In this document: in pieces, positions 6,832 to 16,818 of the stretch | Layout: every line of letters begins with the position of its first letter | Position numbering within the stretch: the first letter of the stretch is position 1 | Assembly (NCBI GenBank): GCA_035549075.1 | Contig: DASZRT010000118.1 | Span: 1 to 64,000, forward strand | DNA length: 64,000 bases | Direction of reading: 5' to 3' | Origin: DASZFV01 sp035549075 | GTDB taxonomy: Bacteria; Myxococcota_A; Polyangia; Fen-1088 | Position numbers and translations under genes: made by a program | The notes under the pieces: model-generated | Told to the model about the DNA's origin: nothing | Database searches by the model: none | The model's input: only the letters and a program-made list of their open reading frames with translations

Positions 6832-8316
6832 ATGCGGCGCGGGCGCGCGGCGTTGGTCGTGGCGCTGAGCGCGGCAGGGTGCGCGGCGCCGCGCGAGCAG
6901 ATCGTCGAAGATCGGTTCGACGTGTCCGAGTCGTCCTCGGCGCCCGCCGTGACGGACGTCGCCGATCTCGGCGGCGGCGACGTGCCGCTGCAGGGGCTCT
7001 TACACACCGAAACGTCCGACGGGTTCGCCGTCGTCGGTGAGACGCTGTGGATCCACGGCAACGCGTTCGGGCGACAGCCCGCCGTCACCGTCGGCGGGCG
7101 ACCCGCGGCGGTCCTCGCGCGCACGCGCGACGGCGGCATCCTCGTTCGCGTGCCGCCGTTGACGGCGCCGGGCGCGCGCGACGTCGTCGTCTCCAACGAG
7201 GCGGGGCGCGGGGCGCGGGCCATCAACGTGCGGCGGCTCGCGGGCGTGCTCGACGCCGACGCCGGGGAGGTCGCCTGGACAGAGGTCGGCGCCAACGGAC
7301 CCATCGCCGCGGGCACGCTTCGCGCCACCGGCACGCATTTTCTCGCGCTGTCGGCCGACGGACGCGCCGCCTACCTCGTCGACGGCTCGCGCTCGCTCGT
7401 CGAGATCGTCGACGTCGCCGCCAACGGCGGGCCCAAGGTCGTGGGCGAGCTCGACCTCGGGCCCGACCCCGTCGTCGCCGTCGCCGCCGCGGCGCGGGCG
7501 TGGACGCTCGCCGTCGTGCGCGCGCGCGACGTCGCGCTCGTCGATCTGTCGTCGGCGCTGCGGCCCGCGCGCGGACCGACGCGCCCGCTACCGGTCGAGG
7601 TGCGCGAAGCGGGCGTCGCCGCCGCTGACCTGTCGCCCGACGGCAAGCGCCTCGCCGTCGCGAGCGAGACCGGAAACCGCGTCGTGCTCTTGGATCTCGG
7701 CGTGCCCGCGGCCGCCGTCGTCGCGTCGCTCGACGTGCTGCCCGACGTGCGCGAGGGCGTGCTGGCCGACGTCACGTTCTCGCCCACGGGCGACACGCTG
7801 TGGATCGTCGCGGGCGACACGCCCCGCAGCCGCGCGAGCGGGCCGCAGCCCACGCAGGTGATCGCGGCGCGCGTCGAGGCCGGCGAGGGCGGCGCGCCGA
7901 CGCTGCGCCTCGCGCGCACCGTCACGGTCGCCGACGGCGCCGCGCCCGAGCGCATCGCCGCGGGCCGCACGATCCCGCTCGCGAGCGGCTCGGCGATCCG
8001 CCTGCCGCCCGAGCGCGCGTCGGTGTTCGTGAGCGGACGCTCGCGCGCGTCCGCGACCTCGGGCGCCGTGTTCCGCGTCGGCGCCGAGGACGCGGCGACG
8101 ACGATGCTCGCCGAGCCCGGGCGCTTCGGTCAGGCCGACCTCACGCCCGACGGGCGCTGGCTGCTGGCGCCGCTCGTCGCGTCCGACGGCTCGCTCCGCT
8201 TGTACGCGACGCCGAACGACGCGCGCCCCGGCACGCCGAAGTCGATCCCGCTCCTCGCGGCGCCGCGCGCGGGCGCCGAAGCGCGCCGCCTGCCCGCGCT
8301 GCGCGTGCAGCCGTGA
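6832..8316 (+). CDS. lipoprotein with IPT/TIG and beta-propeller-like regions
   Basis: 494 residues. The signal peptide ends in the lipobox AAGC (Cys about residue 17). A TIG-like domain (about 60-135) contains GETLWIHGNAFG. The rest is made of WD40/YVTN-like strands: LSADGRAAYLVDG, LSPDGKRLAVASETGN, FSPTGDTLWIVAG and LTPDGRWLLAP mark successive blades. It is therefore an outer- or inner-membrane-anchored propeller, a common myxobacterial surface-protein type, with unknown ligand. It begins one base after the preceding gene and shares a GTGA overlap with acylphosphatase, so the three are one transcript. Confidence 0.8.
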   Translation: MRRGRAALVVALSAAGCAAPREQIVEDRFDVSESSSAPAVTDVADLGGGDVPLQGLLHTETSDGFAVVGETLWIHGNAFGRQPAVTVGGRPAAVLARTRDGGILVRVPPLTAPGARDVVVSNEAGRGARAINVRRLAGVLDADAGEVAWTEVGANGPIAAGTLRATGTHFLALSADGRAAYLVDGSRSLVEIVDVAANGGPKVVGELDLGPDPVVAVAAAARAWTLAVVRARDVALVDLSSALRPARGPTRPLPVEVREAGVAAADLSPDGKRLAVASETGNRVVLLDLGVPAAAVVASLDVLPDVREGVLADVTFSPTGDTLWIVAGDTPRSRASGPQPTQVIAARVEAGEGGAPTLRLARTVTVADGAAPERIAAGRTIPLASGSAIRLPPERASVFVSGRSRASATSGAVFRVGAEDAATTMLAEPGRFGQADLTPDGRWLLAPLVASDGSLRLYATPNDARPGTPKSIPLLAAPRAGAEARRLPALRVQP

Positions 8317-8582
8317 AACGCCTGCGCGCCGTCGTGCGCGGGCGCGTGCAGGGCGTCGGCTTCCGCGCGAGCGCCGCCACCGAAGCGCGTCGTCTCGGCC
8401 TCAAGGGCTTCGTACGAAATCTCTTCGACGGCACCGTCGAGACCGTGGCCGAGGGCGAAGACGCCGCGGCCGAAACCTACGCGACGTGGCTGCGCGTGGG
8501 CCCGCCGCTGTCGCACGTCACGGGCGTCGACGTCGAGTGGACGCCGGCGCGCGGCGACGCAGTAAGCTTCGAGCTGAAATAG
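8313..8582 (+). CDS. acyP: acylphosphatase
   Basis: 89 residues, the normal size of the family. It hydrolyses carboxyl-phosphate bonds such as acetyl phosphate in the cytoplasm. The signature VRGRVQGVGFR (catalytic Arg about residue 18, phosphate loop) and GFVRNLFDGTVE (catalytic Asn about residue 36) are both present. The GTG start overlaps the TGA of the lipoprotein gene. The neighbouring acetyl-CoA synthetase makes an acetyl-phosphate or acyl-phosphate link plausible, but adjacency is the only evidence for that. Confidence 0.93.
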   Translation: MKRLRAVVRGRVQGVGFRASAATEARRLGLKGFVRNLFDGTVETVAEGEDAAAETYATWLRVGPPLSHVTGVDVEWTPARGDAVSFELK

Positions 8583-8586
8583 ATCC

Positions 8587-8595
8587 GAGGGGAGG
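8587..8595 (+). promoter_or_regulatory. strong ribosome binding site of acs
   Basis: The purine run GAGGGGAGG lies 6 bases before ATG 8602. It stands out because most unit heads in this window lack such a site. Confidence 0.6.
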
Positions 8596-8601
8596 CCGAG
8601 C

Positions 8602-10617
<2,016 letters not shown>

Positions 10618-10634
10618 CGACCTCCGTCTTTGCC

Positions 10635-10666
10635 CATGCATATAGTTATGTCATTTTATATGCATG
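10635..10666. promoter_or_regulatory. palindromic operator of vapBC
   Basis: A perfect 10-bp inverted repeat, CATGCATATA at 10635-10644 and TATATGCATG at 10657-10666, with a 12-base spacer. The right arm includes the vapB start codon and the left arm overlaps a TATAGT -10 candidate (10641-10646). This is the expected binding site for VapB/VapBC autorepression. It is also a sharp AT-rich island in GC-rich DNA. Confidence 0.75.
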
Positions 10667-10864
10667 CGCACGACGCTCGATCTGAACGAGGAGCTGGTGA
10701 AGAAGGCCATGGCCGCCACGAAGGCGCGGACCAAGACCGCCGTCATCGAGCAGGGCCTCGAGGAGCTGCTCAAAAAGGTGGCTCGCGAGCGGCTCGCAGC
10801 TCTCTACGGTTCCGATCCTGGAGCGAAAGCTCCGCCTCGTAGGCGGCCCCGGCGGACCGTGTGA
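10664..10864 (+). CDS. vapB: VapB-family antitoxin
   Basis: 66 residues. The N-terminus MRTTLDLNEELVKKAMAATK is the ribbon-helix-helix type found in VapB antitoxins: a beta strand for DNA contact followed by helix one, then TKTAVIEQGLEELL. The C-terminal 25 residues are basic and Pro-rich and would wrap the toxin. It should neutralise VapC and repress its own promoter by binding the palindrome that overlaps its start codon. It is coupled to vapC by a GTGA overlap. It stands alone between acs and a lipoprotein gene with no other mobile genes. Confidence 0.88.
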   Translation: MRTTLDLNEELVKKAMAATKARTKTAVIEQGLEELLKKVARERLAALYGSDPGAKAPPRRRPRRTV

Positions 10865-11226
10865 TCCTCGTCGACACGTCGGTTTGGATCGATTTTTTTC
10901 GCGGTCGCCCGTCCGCCCTCGAGGTCCGCCGACTCATCGAAGCGAACGGAATCGTCTGCCACGAGGATGTTCTCGGCGAGCTCGCACTCGGCACCCTGCC
11001 GAACAGAGCTCGCACGCTCGATTATTTGAGGACGCTGCCGTCCACGTCGAGAGTCCCCGCCGCGGTGGTGCACGATCTCATCGGCAGGCGCAGACTCAGC
11101 GGCACTGGTATCGGGTGGGTCGACGCCAACCTACTCGCAAGCGCGGAACGAGACGGACGTCGCCTGTGGACCCACGATCGTCGGCTCGCGGGCGTCGCGG
11201 CGGCGCTGGATCTTCTCGTCTATTAG
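10861..11226 (+). CDS. vapC: VapC-family PIN-domain ribonuclease toxin
   Basis: 121 residues, standard for VapC. The PIN acidic residues are visible: MILVDTSVWIDFF (Asp5), a central Glu in HEDVLGELALG, and the C-terminal pair in WVDANLLASAERDG and LWTHDRRL. It would cut RNA in a Mg-dependent way, often tRNA or rRNA, when VapB is lost. The GTG start overlaps the vapB stop. The codon use is less GC-extreme than in the neighbouring acs gene, which fits horizontal arrival, although I could not measure this. Confidence 0.92.
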   Translation: MILVDTSVWIDFFRGRPSALEVRRLIEANGIVCHEDVLGELALGTLPNRARTLDYLRTLPSTSRVPAAVVHDLIGRRRLSGTGIGWVDANLLASAERDGRRLWTHDRRLAGVAAALDLLVY

Positions 11227-11227
11227 T

Positions 11228-11734
11228 TTACGGCGACGGCTTGCAGACGCGCTTCTGCGTGCAGATCTCGTCGGCGGCGCAGGCGGGGTTGCACTGCGGC
11301 TCGCACGTGCCGTCCTCGCACGAGAAGCCGGGCGAGCAGGGCGGCGAGCAGCTGGGCTTCTTGTGCGACGGCGCCGGCGACTCGTTGCCCGCGTCCTCGG
11401 GCGCGTCGCCGGTCTTTCGGACGAACGTCGCGCTGATGAACGTCGAGTTCTGGGCGATGCCCTCTTCGAAGGCGTAGATCGCGTCGGCGCCGACGTCGCA
11501 CGCCTCGGCTTGCAGCCGTTCGATGCAGCCGGAGCGGAACGAGCAGCCGGCGCGGCCGTTGGCGATGTCCTCGTACGGGTAGGGCGGCTTCGTGGCCGGG
11601 AACACGTCGACGTGGCAGCCGGCCCCCTTCGACGGGTACGCGCGTCCGATGCGGGTGACGTCGGCGGTCGTGCAGGAGATCGAGAGCGCGGCCAGCGCGA
11701 AGGCGAGAAGCGTCGAGGTGCGAGCGGCGTTCAT
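11228..11734 (-). CDS. secreted Cys-rich protein, probable lipoprotein
   Basis: 168 residues. A signal peptide (MNAARTSTLLAFALAALSIS) is followed by Cys at the probable cleavage site, so a lipoprotein is likely although SISC is a weak lipobox. A middle domain (about 25-105) has several Cys and YAFEEG. The C-terminal 50 residues are a Cys-rich module with CxPxCxPGFSC and CNPACAADEIC, of the kind seen repeatedly in myxobacterial surface proteins. The start is set by a TACCTT box 8 bases upstream (11743-11748). The frame is open six codons further. The gene converges on vapC with one base between the stops. Function unknown. Confidence 0.75.
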   Translation of the reverse strand: MNAARTSTLLAFALAALSISCTTADVTRIGRAYPSKGAGCHVDVFPATKPPYPYEDIANGRAGCSFRSGCIERLQAEACDVGADAIYAFEEGIAQNSTFISATFVRKTGDAPEDAGNESPAPSHKKPSCSPPCSPGFSCEDGTCEPQCNPACAADEICTQKRVCKPSP

Positions 11735-11742
11735 GGGCGCGC

Positions 11743-11748
11743 AAGGTA
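11743..11748 (-). promoter_or_regulatory. TACCTT box for the Cys-rich protein gene
   Basis: A -10-like hexamer lies 8 bases before ATG 11734, with no Shine-Dalgarno between. Confidence 0.4.
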
Positions 11749-11815
11749 CCACCGGCCTCGCGCCTCGCGTCGCGAAAGATTCCGGGCACCGGGCCGAGCG
11801 CGCCGCCTTTTTCGT

Positions 11816-13945
11816 TTACACGGTCTCGGGCGCAGGCTTCGCCGCGTCGAGCTCGCGCTTGCGCTTCATCGACTTGGCGACGAGCTCGCTCACGTTGAGG
11901 ACTTGGACCTTGTCGCCGGCGCCGCGGTCCTGGACGCCGTCGCGGAGCATGATGGTGCAGAAGGGGCAGGCGGTGGCGACGGTGTCGGCGCCCGAGGCGA
12001 GGACCTCGTCGGTGCGGTTGTGGTTCACGCGGGTGCCGATCTTCTCTTCCATCCACATGCGGCCGCCGCCGGCGCCGCAGCAGAAGCCGTGCTCCTTGTT
12101 GCGCTCGAGCTCGATGCGGCCGTTGCTCACGGCGTCGAGCGCGGCGCGGGGCGCGTCGTACTCGCCGTTCCAGCGGCCGAGGTAGCACGGGTCGTGGAAG
12201 GCGATCTTCTTGGACGACAGCGCGGCGGCGCCGGCCTCGGCGCGCTCGCCGCTCGCGAGCACGGCCTTGTCGACCTCGATCCTCCCTGACTCGACGAGGT
12301 CGCGGATGACCTGCGTGTGGTGGCGCACCTCGAAGTTGCCGCCCAGCTGCGGGTACTCGTTCTTGATCGTGTGCAGGCAGTGAGGGCAGGCCGTGATGAC
12401 CTTCTTGACGCTCTTGGCGTTCATGGTCTCGACGTTCTGCTGCGCCTGCATCTGGTACAGCATCTCGTTGCCCGACCGCCGCGCCGGGTCGCCCGTGCAG
12501 CCTTCTTCGACGCCCAGCACGGCGAAGTCGACGCCGCCCTCGCGCAGGACGTCGACGAGCGCGAGCGTCTGCTTCTTGATGCGATCGTCGTAGGCGCCCG
12601 CGCAGCCGACCCACAGCAGGTACTCGGCGTTGGGCTTGTCGTCGAGCGTGGGCACGTCGTGGCCGTCGGCCCAGTCCATGCGCTTGTCGGCGCCGATGCC
12701 CCACGGGTTACCGTTGCGCTCGAGGTTCGTGAACGTGCGCGCGAGGTCCGACGGGACCTTCTCTTGCACGAGCACGAGGTTCTGGCGCATCTGCAGGATC
12801 TTCTCGGGGTGATCGATGAAGACGGGGCACACCTCCTGGCACGCGCCGCACGTCGTGCACGCCCACAGCACGTCCTCCGACGTGCGCCCGCCGATGAGCG
12901 GCTGGACCTGATCGGCGGCCGCGCCCGCGCCGTGCTGGAAGCGCTCGATCATCGCGTCGAGCGGGCCGCGGTCGGGCATGCGCGTGCGCAGGTCGTCGCG
13001 CACGTCGTGGATGACCTGCATGGGCGACAGCGGCTTGCCCGTGTTGAACGCCGGACAGAAGTTCGAGCAGCGCGCGCACTCGGTGCAGGCGTAGCCGTCG
13101 AGCAGCGACTTCCACGTGAAGTCCTTGCTCTCCATGACGACCCCCGTGGCCGCCATGTCATCGGCCTCCATGTTGAGCTTGGGCAGCACGCCGCGCTGGC
13201 CCAGCTTGCGGAAGTAGATGTTGGGCAGCGCCGCGAGGATGTGACTGTGCTTCGAGTAGAGTAGGTAGTTCAGGAACGCGAGCACGAGGACGACGTGGAC
13301 CCACCACGAGGCCTCGGACAGGAAGCCGGCCAGGCCGCGCGGCAGGCCCGCGAACCAATCGCCGACGACGGCCGACACGGGGAAGCCCGGCTCGGGGCGG
13401 CCCTCGGCGACGCCGCGCAGGCCGTGGATGCCGAAGTGCGTGATCATGAGCAGCGCGATCGCCGACAGGATCGCGGCGGCGTCGCGGCTCATCGGGATGA
13501 GGCGCGGCTGGAGCACCACGCGGCGTGCGACCGCGAAGCCGATGACCAGCAGCACGAGCAGCGTCGACCAGTCGATGAGCCCGTAGAGCAAGCGGCCCAC
13601 GACGCCGCCGAAGAACCAGGTCAGCGAGAACGACGGGAAGAGACCCTGCAGGATCGTCTCGCCCGTGCCGATCGTGATGACGATGAAGCCCCAGAAGATC
13701 ACGAAGTGGTACTTGCTGCCGAGCGCGCTCACGAAGGCGGGCAGACGCTTGGCGGGCAGCGACGTCTTCTCGACGACCTTCTTTTGCCCGAAGAAGTAGC
13801 GCAGCACCGAATCGAAGCGCTCGTCGGGATGGTCGGTGCGATCGTCGGGGCGGCCCGCGCGCAACATCCGCACGAAGCGCCTCGTCGTCCAGGCGAACAT
13901 CCCGAGGGCGGCGGCCAAGAGGGCGGCGAAGAGCACGCGTTTCAT
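11816..13945 (-). CDS. membrane-anchored Fe-S oxidoreductase, HdrD/EMO-like
   Basis: 709 residues. The N-terminal half has about six membrane segments of NarI/DsrM type with His residues that could bind haem. Then come two [4Fe-4S] motifs, CTECARCSNFCPAF and CTTCGACQEVCPVF, followed by two CCG-type domains (GCAGAYDD...GCTGDPARR; CPHC; FHDPCYLGR; HGFCCGAGGGRMWME). This fused architecture occurs in EtfAB:menaquinone oxidoreductases and heterodisulfide reductase-like proteins, which pass electrons from a soluble donor to quinone. No etfAB genes are in the window, so the donor is unassigned. A GTG eight codons upstream is an alternative start. TACGAT at 13958-13963 is a possible promoter box. Confidence 0.88.
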   Translation of the reverse strand: MKRVLFAALLAAALGMFAWTTRRFVRMLRAGRPDDRTDHPDERFDSVLRYFFGQKKVVEKTSLPAKRLPAFVSALGSKYHFVIFWGFIVITIGTGETILQGLFPSFSLTWFFGGVVGRLLYGLIDWSTLLVLLVIGFAVARRVVLQPRLIPMSRDAAAILSAIALLMITHFGIHGLRGVAEGRPEPGFPVSAVVGDWFAGLPRGLAGFLSEASWWVHVVLVLAFLNYLLYSKHSHILAALPNIYFRKLGQRGVLPKLNMEADDMAATGVVMESKDFTWKSLLDGYACTECARCSNFCPAFNTGKPLSPMQVIHDVRDDLRTRMPDRGPLDAMIERFQHGAGAAADQVQPLIGGRTSEDVLWACTTCGACQEVCPVFIDHPEKILQMRQNLVLVQEKVPSDLARTFTNLERNGNPWGIGADKRMDWADGHDVPTLDDKPNAEYLLWVGCAGAYDDRIKKQTLALVDVLREGGVDFAVLGVEEGCTGDPARRSGNEMLYQMQAQQNVETMNAKSVKKVITACPHCLHTIKNEYPQLGGNFEVRHHTQVIRDLVESGRIEVDKAVLASGERAEAGAAALSSKKIAFHDPCYLGRWNGEYDAPRAALDAVSNGRIELERNKEHGFCCGAGGGRMWMEEKIGTRVNHNRTDEVLASGADTVATACPFCTIMLRDGVQDRGAGDKVQVLNVSELVAKSMKRKRELDAAKPAPETV

Positions 13946-13957
13946 GGGGGTGCGCTC

Positions 13958-13963
13958 ATCGTA
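13958..13963 (-). promoter_or_regulatory. TACGAT box for the Fe-S oxidoreductase gene
   Basis: A -10-like hexamer lies 12 bases before ATG 13945. It forms a divergent pair with the box of the Trm112-like gene. Confidence 0.35.
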
Positions 13964-13994
13964 ACGCACGCCCCGAAACCGGGCGAGATTGCGC

Positions 13995-14000
13995 TATATG
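13995..14000 (+). promoter_or_regulatory. TATATG box for the Trm112-like gene
   Basis: An AT-rich -10-like element lies 6 bases before ATG 14007. Confidence 0.35.
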
Positions 14001-14006
14001 TTCGCC

Positions 14007-14174
14007 ATGGCGCTCAACAAGGACCTCGTCGACCTCCTCGCGTGCCCCAAGTGCAAGGGCCCGCTGACCCTGCGGGCCGACGAGAGCGCCTTCGAGTGCC
14101 CGGCCTGCAAGCTCGCCTACCTCGTCAACGACGACATCCCCAACTTCCTCATCGACGACGCAAAACCGTTGTAG
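14007..14174 (+). CDS. Trm112-family zinc protein (UPF0434/YcaR-like)
   Basis: 55 residues. LACPKCKGPL and FECPACKLAYLVNDDIPNFL give the two CxxC pairs and the DDIP signature of the bacterial Trm112-like family. In eukaryotes Trm112 activates methyltransferases. Bacterial members are small and often stand near LPS or housekeeping genes, with a less clear role. The length matches the family. The start follows an AT-rich box by 6 bases. It is divergent from the Fe-S oxidoreductase gene and stands alone. Confidence 0.88.
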   Translation: MALNKDLVDLLACPKCKGPLTLRADESAFECPACKLAYLVNDDIPNFLIDDAKPL

Positions 14175-14220
14175 CGACGGGAAAGCCGGCCCGCCGTCGG
14201 CAAATCACCGTATTTTTTTT
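14175..14220 (+). terminator. possible terminator after the Trm112-like gene
   Basis: CGACGG (14175-14180) can pair with CCGTCG (14194-14199) directly after the stop codon, and a run of eight T ends at 14220. The 13-base gap between stem and T-run is longer than usual, so this is tentative. Confidence 0.35.
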
Positions 14221-14252
14221 GCGTGCTCCGAAGCGATGAGCAAAGCTCTTCT

Positions 14253-14597
14253 ATGATGTTTGAGCGCAGGCGAGTGAGCTCGGATCGACGGTCGTCGTCG
14301 CGCACGCCAGCGGTTTTCGCGGTCGTGAACTCGATCGCGGGGCGCGTGTCGCTGTGCCAGGCCGAGGACATTGGACCTTCGGGAATGACGATTCGGCGCC
14401 CGCGGGGCACGAACGTCGCGCCGCGCACAGAGTTGTCACTTTCGTTCGCGCTGCCGGGCTCGCGCGAGGAGATCGCCGCCAAAGGGATCGTCGTCAACGA
14501 CGACGTCGTGGGCAGCTTCCGGCGCACGGGCGTGCGGTTCATCGCGCTGCGGCCCGACCACGAAAAGCTGATCGCCGGCTACTGCCGGCGTAAGTAG
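14253..14597 (+). CDS. PilZ-domain protein
   Basis: 114 residues from the ATG pair at 14253. The sequence has an Arg-rich RRRVSSDRRSSSR start that fits the RxxxR c-di-GMP motif, and DIGPSGMTIRRP in the position of the (D/N)xSxxG motif. Later strands include LSLSFALPGS and TGVRFIAL. It is probably a single-domain c-di-GMP receptor acting in the cytoplasm. A GTG at 14223 could extend it by ten residues. The last codons and stop have been duplicated just downstream (14570-14622). It faces the flavoprotein gene 14625 end to end. Confidence 0.78.
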   Translation: MMFERRRVSSDRRSSSRTPAVFAVVNSIAGRVSLCQAEDIGPSGMTIRRPRGTNVAPRTELSLSFALPGSREEIAAKGIVVNDDVVGSFRRTGVRFIALRPDHEKLIAGYCRRK

Positions 14598-14622
14598 ATC
14601 AGCGGCTACTGCCGGCGTAAGT
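14570..14622 (+). repeat. 27-bp tandem duplication spanning the PilZ stop codon
   Basis: The 26-base segment 14570-14595 recurs at 14597-14622 with two mismatches and a 27-base period. The first copy contains a perfect hairpin GCCGGC-TACT-GCCGGC, which is weakened in the second. The first copy carries the end of the PilZ gene and the second is noncoding, lying three bases from the converging gene. Confidence 0.7.
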
Positions 14623-14624
14623 CG

Positions 14625-16166
14625 TCACTCGCTGATCAGGACTTCGCGGCGCAGCGGATCGCGCTTGGGCTGCATGCCGCCGATGAGGCGCATCGCGCCC
14701 CAGGCGGCGATGAGCTCGCCCTCGATGCCGAGGCCGGGCAAGTTCTCGCGGCCCGCGAGGTAGACGTTCTTGATGCCCGTCGAATGCGGGAGCGCGGCGA
14801 CGTCGAAGCGGCTGTCGCCCTCGAGGCCGTAGACGGGCGGCAGCGGGGTCGCCGGCACGGGCGCGGGCGCGGCGGCCTTGCGCGACGACGCGGGCGACGC
14901 CGACGACGCGACGGGCGCCGGCAGCTCGGGCGGCAACCCGTCGTGCGGCGACGCCAGCACGACGAGGTGCTCGCGGAAGAACGGCACGAGACGCTCGAAG
15001 CGCTCGACGACGCGGCCGCGCAGCGCGCGCAGGTAGCCGGGACCGGCGTCGACCGGTGGCGCCGGCACGATGCACTCGATCCACATCGGGATCTGGTCGG
15101 CCTGGCGCGGCGCCGGCTGGCCCACGGTGACGGCGAGGGCGTTCTCCTCGACGAGCGGCCGCACCGGATCGCCGATGACGAGCACGCGGTCGGACATGCC
15201 CTCGGGGAGCGCCTCGGGCCGCACGAGCAGCGAAATGGCGTAGCGGTAAGCCTCGACATGCAGGCCCGGCGCGCCGCTCGGCCCGCGCCGCGGCGGCTTC
15301 TCGGGGCAGATCGCCGCGAGCCCAGCCGCCGGGGCCGCCCACACGAGGTGCTCGCACCCGATGGTCTCGTCGCGCGGCTGCACGCGCACGCCCGCGACGC
15401 GCCCTCGCCGCATGACGACCTCGACGGCCGTGAGCTTGTCGCGCTTGCCGCCCGAGAAGGTCTCGAGCTTCTCTCGAAAGAGCGCGTGCAAGGCCGCGTA
15501 ACCACCCTCCATCCGGTGCATGCCGAGGCGCGCCGTCTCGAACGCGCGCGCCTGGCTCAGCAGCGCGGTCTCGCCCGGCGCCACCGTGCCGAACAACGCG
15601 CCCGGCGCCGCGAGCACGGCGCGCATCGGGTGCGCGGCCGGCAGCGTCGCCAGCAGATCGGTCCCGCGCTTGGGCAGCAGCGACTCGAGCCGGCCGATCT
15701 CGCGCCGCTCCCAAAACCCGTCGGGCGGCAGCGTGATGTCGGTCGAGAGGATCGGGTCGACGATGGCGCTCGTCTCGGCGACGCGCGCGAGCGCGGCCTC
15801 GATGGCGGCGCGCTCGCCGCCGAACTCGCGCGTGAGCTCGCGGCCGACGGCCTCGGGATCGGCGCCCAGGTCGAAGCGGTGCTTGGGCAGCGCGATCTGC
15901 AGGCCAGGCGTGAGGGCAGGGGCCTTGCGCTTGACGACCTGGACGCAGTTGAGCTCGGAGAGCACGCGCGCGACGCTGGGCGCGTTGAGCGGCGGCAGCA
16001 GCGCCGGCGCGCGCGACAGCGTATGGCCGGCCGCTTCGAACGACGGCCGATCGGCGTCGTGGCCCAGCACGAGGACACGGAAGCCGCGCCGGCCCAGCAG
16101 CGCCGCCGTGACGAGCCCCGTCAGCTCAGGGCCGCAGACGACGACGTCGTAATAGTTCGTGTCCAC
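14625..16166 (-). CDS. FAD-dependent oxidoreductase, phytoene-desaturase-like
   Basis: 513 residues. The N-terminus YYDVVVCGPELTGLVTAALLGRRG is a variant Rossmann dinucleotide motif (GPELTG where GxGxxG is usual). The body has the layout of carotenoid/retinol-type amine-oxidase-fold enzymes, with MEGGYAALHALFREKL and a C-terminal YLAGRENLPGLGIEGE that closes the FAD site. A Ser/Ala/Pro-rich insert is present about residues 420-450. Substrate unknown. The GTG start is preceded by GGCGGG. It follows purN by 13 bases in the same direction, so it is probably the last gene of the purMN operon, which is an unexpected neighbour. An alternative is an NAD(P)-binding protein without desaturase activity. 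Confidence 0.72.
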   Translation of the reverse strand: MDTNYYDVVVCGPELTGLVTAALLGRRGFRVLVLGHDADRPSFEAAGHTLSRAPALLPPLNAPSVARVLSELNCVQVVKRKAPALTPGLQIALPKHRFDLGADPEAVGRELTREFGGERAAIEAALARVAETSAIVDPILSTDITLPPDGFWERREIGRLESLLPKRGTDLLATLPAAHPMRAVLAAPGALFGTVAPGETALLSQARAFETARLGMHRMEGGYAALHALFREKLETFSGGKRDKLTAVEVVMRRGRVAGVRVQPRDETIGCEHLVWAAPAAGLAAICPEKPPRRGPSGAPGLHVEAYRYAISLLVRPEALPEGMSDRVLVIGDPVRPLVEENALAVTVGQPAPRQADQIPMWIECIVPAPPVDAGPGYLRALRGRVVERFERLVPFFREHLVVLASPHDGLPPELPAPVASSASPASSRKAAAPAPVPATPLPPVYGLEGDSRFDVAALPHSTGIKNVYLAGRENLPGLGIEGELIAAWGAMRLIGGMQPKRDPLRREVLISE

Positions 16167-16179
16167 GGCATCCCGCCTG

Positions 16180-16818
16180 TCAGAGGCTGCGGATGACTTC
16201 GCCCGACGGCGCGGCGCCGAGGACGCGCACGCGGCGCCCTTCGACGACGACCCGGCGCTCGGCGACGGCGCGCACGACGGCCGGCAGCAGACGGTGCTCC
16301 TCGGCGAGGATGCGCGCGCGCAGCGACTCCTCGTCGTCGTCGTCGTGCACGGGCACGGCCGCCTGCGCGATCACGGGGCCCGTGTCGACGCCGCCGTCGA
16401 CGAAGTGGACGGTGCAGCCGGCGACGCGCACGCCGTAGTCGAACGACTGGCGCTGCGCGTGGACGCCGGGGAAGGCCGGCAAGAGCGACGGGTGCACGTT
16501 GACGACGCGCTGGGGAAACGCCGCGAGGACCTCCTCGCCGAGGACGCGCATGAAGCCCGCGAGCACGACGAGGTCGACCTGGTGCGCGCGCAGCGCCGCG
16601 AGCAGCGCGCGGTCGAAGTCGACGCGCGTCTTGTAGTCGCGGTGATCGACGACGAAGGTCGGCAACCCCGCCGTGCGCGCCCGCCCGAGGGCGGCGCAGT
16701 CGGGCACGTTGACGCCCACGACCCGCAGCTTGGCCGGCCCCAGCTCGCCCTTGGCGGCGCGGTCGACGAGCGCCTGAAGGTTCGTGCCGCTGCCCGAGGC
16801 GAGGACGCCGACGTTCAC
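16180..16818 (-). CDS. purN: phosphoribosylglycinamide formyltransferase
   Basis: 212 residues, usual for PurN. It transfers a formyl group from 10-formyl-THF to GAR in purine synthesis. It begins VNVGVLASGSGTNLQAL, which binds the GAR phosphate. The catalytic triad region shows NVHPSLLPAFPG (Asn and His) and FVDGGVDTGPVI (Asp). The GTG start overlaps the purM TGA. A short C-terminal extension carries the VRVLG strand seen in many PurN proteins. Confidence 0.96.
   Translation of the reverse strand: MNVGVLASGSGTNLQALVDRAAKGELGPAKLRVVGVNVPDCAALGRARTAGLPTFVVDHRDYKTRVDFDRALLAALRAHQVDLVVLAGFMRVLGEEVLAAFPQRVVNVHPSLLPAFPGVHAQRQSFDYGVRVAGCTVHFVDGGVDTGPVIAQAAVPVHDDDDEESLRARILAEEHRLLPAVVRAVAERRVVVEGRRVRVLGAAPSGEVIRSL

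Noticed and set aside
14570..14622. Direct repeat as an attachment site of an integrated element
   Set aside because: The copies are adjacent with a 27-base period and no integrase or tRNA is near. Local duplication explains it.
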